Shown: one piece after another, positions 13,930 through 16,493 of the stretch
Layout of the letters: the number at the start of each line of letters is the position of its first letter
How positions within the stretch are numbered: the first letter of the stretch is position 1
From: Bacilli bacterium
GTDB lineage: Bacteria > Bacillota_I > Bacilli_A > ML615J-28 > CAG-698
DNA length: 16,493 nt
Direction: 5' to 3'
Assembly: GCA_016282055.1 (NCBI GenBank)
Contig: JAEEJT010000198.1
Location: 1 to 16,493, forward strand
Translations under genes and position numbers: made by a program
The notes under the pieces: model-generated
Told to the model about the DNA's origin: nothing
Database searches by the model: none
The model's input: the letters and a program-made list of their open reading frames with translations, nothing else

Positions 13930-14433
13930 ATGAATAAGTATAAAGTTGAAAAAACAGAATATCTTCAAAAAATATTAGATGTTGAAGCATATTCAAAACA
14001 AGAAGCAATTGAACAAGTTAAAAAAAAGTATAATTTACAAGAGGAAGTTTTAGAATCTAATGATTTAGTTAAAACTGATATAGAAATATTTAATCCTAAT
14101 AAATTTATATCTAAACTTGATATTTTAAAAGAGAAAATTGATAAATTTAATAAAGATAGAGATTGGGATCAATTTCATTCTCCAGTTAATTTATCTAAAT
14201 CAATATCTATTGAAGCTGCTGAATTATTAGAATGCTTTCAATGGAGTAATGATAAATATGAATTAGAAGATGTTAAAGAAGAACTTGCTGATGTTATGAA
14301 TTATTGTTTACAATTATGTAATGTTTTAAATTTAGATCCAATTGATATTATAAATAATAAGATAGATAAAAATGAAAAGAAATATCCTATAGATAAATCA
14401 AAAGGTGTATCTACTAAGTATAGTAAATTATGA
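13930..14433 (+). CDS. DpnD/PcfM-like domain fused to a MazG-like nucleotide pyrophosphohydrolase
   Basis: The ATG at 13930 follows AGAGGTA; an in-frame TTG at 13915 is less likely. Of 167 residues, 1-55 (MNKYKVEKTEYLQKILDVEA...EAIEQVKKKY...VKTDIEIF) resemble the small DpnD/PcfM domain of restriction and plasmid loci. Residues 60-160 are an all-alpha MazG/RS21-C6-like module with metal ligands in EAAELLE (E95, E98) and EELADVMNY (E118, D121). Such enzymes hydrolyse (d)NTPs to monophosphates and are typically house-cleaning or dNTP-depleting. The gene starts 21 bases after the alternative stop of the DUF2075 gene and 27 bases before the AbiH gene, so it is part of that operon. The domain fusion is unusual. 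Confidence 0.78.
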   Translation: MNKYKVEKTEYLQKILDVEAYSKQEAIEQVKKKYNLQEEVLESNDLVKTDIEIFNPNKFISKLDILKEKIDKFNKDRDWDQFHSPVNLSKSISIEAAELLECFQWSNDKYELEDVKEELADVMNYCLQLCNVLNLDPIDIINNKIDKNEKKYPIDKSKGVSTKYSKL

Positions 14434-14460
14434 TATATTTAAATTCAAGAAGGTATTAAT

Positions 14461-15618
14461 ATGGGTACTTGTAAATTAACAATTGGAAATGGATTTGATC
14501 TATTTTGTTCTTTAAATACTAGATATAATGATTTTTTCGAGTCAAAATCTCAAAAGGAAGTATGTAAATATATAGAGGACTTTAGAGAAGCGTTTAATTC
14601 TTATGGTGATGTAATAGATAATAATTTTAATTATGATCTTTCACAAGGTATAACTTTTTGGGATGTTTTATTTTATGAAGATCCTAATAGAGAATTAAAA
14701 CATAAATGGTGTGATGTAGAAAAATTTTTGTTTAATTTCTTTTATGAAAAAAATAATAATGAAAGTGATTTTAATTTAATATATTCAAATGTTATTACTT
14801 TTGTAAATACAAAAAGTGTTGATTTATATGAATTATCTTATAGATTAAAGCTACCTTGTTTATTCTGTTTGATGAAGACTAAAGTAAAAAACAAAGATGA
14901 ATTTGCTTCTTTTCTATTACAAGAGTTACAAGATTTTGAAAAAAAATTTGGAGATTTTGTTTCTAAAGAGTTTAAAAACAACTACGATAATTTTATAAAC
15001 TATTATTATTATTTTATAAATGAATGTATACCGCATAATTTAAATATTGTAGAAATGGATACTTTTAATTATACTCCAATTGAAACAATAAAATCCGGGT
15101 ATAACAAAAGAGGAGTACAAATTAATTTAACGCAAATGATAAAACATATAAATGGGGATTATAATTTGCCTATTTTTGGTATTGATTCATCAAAATTTAA
15201 AGTTTCAAATGAATGCTATATTTTTACTAAAACTTATAGAAGAATCACTTCAGATTTTTTTGAAGAAAAAAATATTCAAATTAATGAAAATAGTACATTT
15301 AAAGATTTAGTTATTTTTGGACATTCTTTAAATGAACAAGATTATAATTATTATTTTCCTATTTTTGACTATTTGAAATTGATGGACATTACATCTGATT
15401 CAAAGGTTTATTTTTTATATAATATATATGATGAAAAAAAACGTTCAAAAATTAAAAAAGAAAATGTTAAAAGTCTTTATTCTATATTAAATGCTTATGA
15501 AGAATATAAGTCCGGAAAGAATAAAGATTACAGGTTAATAGATACGTTATCTTCCAGGGGCAGGTTGATATTTAAAGAAGTAATTCATCCTGATGTTCAT
15601 CAAATTTCATTATACTAA
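14461..15618 (+). CDS. AbiH-family abortive infection protein
   Basis: The 385-residue product has the AbiH layout: an N-terminal TIGNGFDLFCSLNTRYNDFF (family I-I-G-N-G-F-D-x-x-H-G-L-x-T-x-Y), a central WCDVEKFL, and near the C-terminus IFGHSLNEQDYNYYFPIF, the conserved G-H-S-L-x-x-x-D block. Prototype lactococcal AbiH gives abortive phage resistance by an unknown mechanism. The N-terminal GNGFD is a nucleotide-binding-like (Rossmann-type) loop, and its activity is not established. The stretch at about residues 175-185 is very Tyr/Asn-rich. The position 27 bases after the MazG-like gene, with AAGAAGG before the ATG, places it last in the operon. No obvious terminator follows; the next promoter is at 15714. 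Confidence 0.85.
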   Translation: MGTCKLTIGNGFDLFCSLNTRYNDFFESKSQKEVCKYIEDFREAFNSYGDVIDNNFNYDLSQGITFWDVLFYEDPNRELKHKWCDVEKFLFNFFYEKNNNESDFNLIYSNVITFVNTKSVDLYELSYRLKLPCLFCLMKTKVKNKDEFASFLLQELQDFEKKFGDFVSKEFKNNYDNFINYYYYFINECIPHNLNIVEMDTFNYTPIETIKSGYNKRGVQINLTQMIKHINGDYNLPIFGIDSSKFKVSNECYIFTKTYRRITSDFFEEKNIQINENSTFKDLVIFGHSLNEQDYNYYFPIFDYLKLMDITSDSKVYFLYNIYDEKKRSKIKKENVKSLYSILNAYEEYKSGKNKDYRLIDTLSSRGRLIFKEVIHPDVHQISLY

Positions 15619-15713
15619 TTGTTTTTAAATATGATTCGATGAGTTTTATATTATATGAAAAATTTGATTTTAATAAATTATTGAAATTGTTGGTTTAATA
15701 TTCATTTTTTCTA

Positions 15714-15742
15714 TTGTTTTATTGAATGTTTAATAGTACAAT
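15714..15742 (+). promoter_or_regulatory. Promoter of the zinc-ribbon protein gene
   Basis: TTGTTT (15714-15719), a 17-bp spacer, and TACAAT (15737-15742), 26 bases before the start codon. Confidence 0.65.
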
Positions 15743-15768
15743 AGATATGGAAAGGTAGGGAATTTATT

Positions 15769-16278
15769 ATGAGATTTTGTACAAAGTGTGGAAAGTTATT
15801 AGAAGATACTGATACTATTTGTAGTAATTGTGGTAATCCTGTTAATAATAATTTAAATTTTGATAGTGTTAATGAAAATCCTTTTAATAAAGAAAATGAA
15901 GCTAATGATGTTAAAATAGAAAATAATAGTAATACTAATAACACAAATAGTCTAGAAAAACCTGTAGTAAGAACTAATTATAATAGAAATAATTATAATA
16001 AGAAGAATACTAAATATAGTAGTAATGATTCAAACTTCTATTCATTAATTGGTATTGCTTTATGTGTATTAATGCCTTTAGTTGGTTTAATATTATCTAT
16101 TATGGGTTATAAGAAATCACAACAATTAAAAGATGGAAAAGATAATATTGGTACTATTGGTATTGTATTAAATAGTGTTTTCTTATTCGTACGTATAATT
16201 ATAATTTTCTATTTATTATTTGGTGTTTTTAATATTTTATATGAAATAGGTTCACATGAAATGTACTATCAATATTAA
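15769..16278 (+). CDS. Zinc-ribbon membrane protein (DUF4190-like)
   Basis: The 169 residues begin MRFCTKCGKLLEDTDTICSNCGNPV, a compact zinc ribbon with two CxxC pairs (C4, C7, C18, C21). A long Asn-rich linker (about 28-92) follows, then two hydrophobic helices (LIGIALCVLMPLVGLILSIMG and GIVLNSVFLFVRIIIIFYLLF). This ribbon-linker-DUF4190-like plan is common in Bacillota, with unknown function. The ribbon is expected inside the cell. GGTAGGG precedes the ATG. It has its own promoter and terminator, so it is probably not part of the AbiH operon. Confidence 0.78.
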   Translation: MRFCTKCGKLLEDTDTICSNCGNPVNNNLNFDSVNENPFNKENEANDVKIENNSNTNNTNSLEKPVVRTNYNRNNYNKKNTKYSSNDSNFYSLIGIALCVLMPLVGLILSIMGYKKSQQLKDGKDNIGTIGIVLNSVFLFVRIIIIFYLLFGVFNILYEIGSHEMYYQY

Positions 16279-16304
16279 AATTATTTAATATTATTATTGA
16301 GTGT

Positions 16305-16332
16305 AGATTGATAGTTATATCAATCTTTTTTT
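16305..16332 (+). terminator. Terminator of the zinc-ribbon gene (copy 2 of a repeated terminator)
   Basis: AGATTGATA (16305-16313), GTTA, TATCAATCT (16318-16326), T run to 16332. It matches 11907-11934 at 26 of 28 bases, the two differences being in the loop. Confidence 0.93.
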
Positions 16333-16333
16333 A

Positions 16334-16362
16334 TTGCACAATGTATAATTATATGATATTAT
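16334..16362 (+). promoter_or_regulatory. Candidate promoter of the last, partial gene
   Basis: TTGCAC (16334-16339), a 17-bp spacer, and TATTAT (16357-16362), 53 bases before the start codon. Confidence 0.5.
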
Positions 16363-16415
16363 TTTGCTTGGATACAGTTTAAATTTGTAAATGTCAGTTA
16401 TCATGGGAGAAATAT

Positions 16416-16493
16416 ATGAAAACAATTGAGATTAATGAACAAAATTTGAAATATGCTTATTTAAAGCTCAAAAAATATTATTATAAAAATAAA
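16416..16493 (+). CDS. Start of a gene cut by the window end; N-terminus possibly of a defence-type reverse transcriptase
   Basis: An ATG at 16416 follows GGGAGAA with good spacing, and the frame stays open for 26 codons to the window end: MKTIEINEQNLKYAYLKLKKYYYKNK. The pattern (L-x-x-A-Y-x-K-L-K-x-Y-x-Y-x) resembles the first helix of RNA-directed DNA polymerases of the unknown-group/defence type. The visible part is too short to confirm that. The presence of a gene here is fairly secure; its identity is a guess guided by the neighbouring defence-like genes. Confidence 0.5.
   Translation, partial: MKTIEINEQNLKYAYLKLKKYYYKNK

Noticed and set aside
15711..15944. Minus-strand frame over the zinc-ribbon promoter and gene start
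   Set aside because: The plus strand has a zinc ribbon, promoter and ribosome binding site there; the minus frame has none.
1..16493. CRISPR array or use of TGA as tryptophan (mycoplasma code)
   Set aside because: No regularly spaced repeats exist. Tryptophan is encoded by TGG throughout, and TGA is used as the stop of the MazG-like gene.

Overview
The window is strongly AT-rich bacterial DNA. Close matches to TTGACA/TATAAT with 17-18 bp spacers, GGAGG-type ribosome binding sites, hairpin-plus-T-run terminators and a rpsB-tsf-pyrH-frr core cluster all point to a low-GC Gram-positive lineage (Bacillota/Mycoplasmatota side of Bacilli, such as Erysipelotrichia or the RF39-like gut lineages). 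The exact lineage is inference. Genes read normally with the standard bacterial code.

Positions 1-4842 are housekeeping. They hold the 3' end of a DUF2207 membrane protein, rpmE (L31) on the minus strand sharing a bidirectional terminator with it, rpsB-tsf (S2, EF-Ts) behind one promoter and a structured leader, pyrH-frr behind a second promoter, and a tRNA-Arg(CCU).

Positions 4942-8741 are accessory metabolism. A lipoprotein carbohydrate esterase is tightly coupled to a YwaF/TMEM164-like membrane protein carrying a large extra soluble domain. A decayed gene follows that still has its promoter and a LacI/CcpA-like operator, then an aldo/keto reductase.

Positions 8742-10019 are a complete IS3-family (IS150-like) insertion sequence. 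It sits in the loop of what was the aldo/keto reductase terminator, flanked by a 3-bp TTT duplication. Its own ribosome binding site lies in a perfect 13-bp inverted repeat, which may silence read-through expression.

Positions 10055-11934 hold a PadR / DUF1700 / DUF4097 operon with a dyad over the promoter, typical of envelope-stress modules in Bacillota.

Positions 11958-16332 look like a small defence island. An operon encodes a PD-(D/E)XK-like nuclease fused to a DUF2075 helicase, a DpnD/PcfM-like + MazG-like protein, and an AbiH-family abortive-infection protein. A zinc-ribbon membrane protein follows. Two nearly identical 28-nt terminators bracket this region. The nuclease-helicase gene changes frame near its end at a (TA)n tract, so it is either damaged or phase-variable. 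The window ends in the first 26 codons of another gene whose N-terminus resembles defence-type reverse transcriptases (weak evidence). The nuclease-helicase/MazG/AbiH set is the best candidate for an undescribed system.
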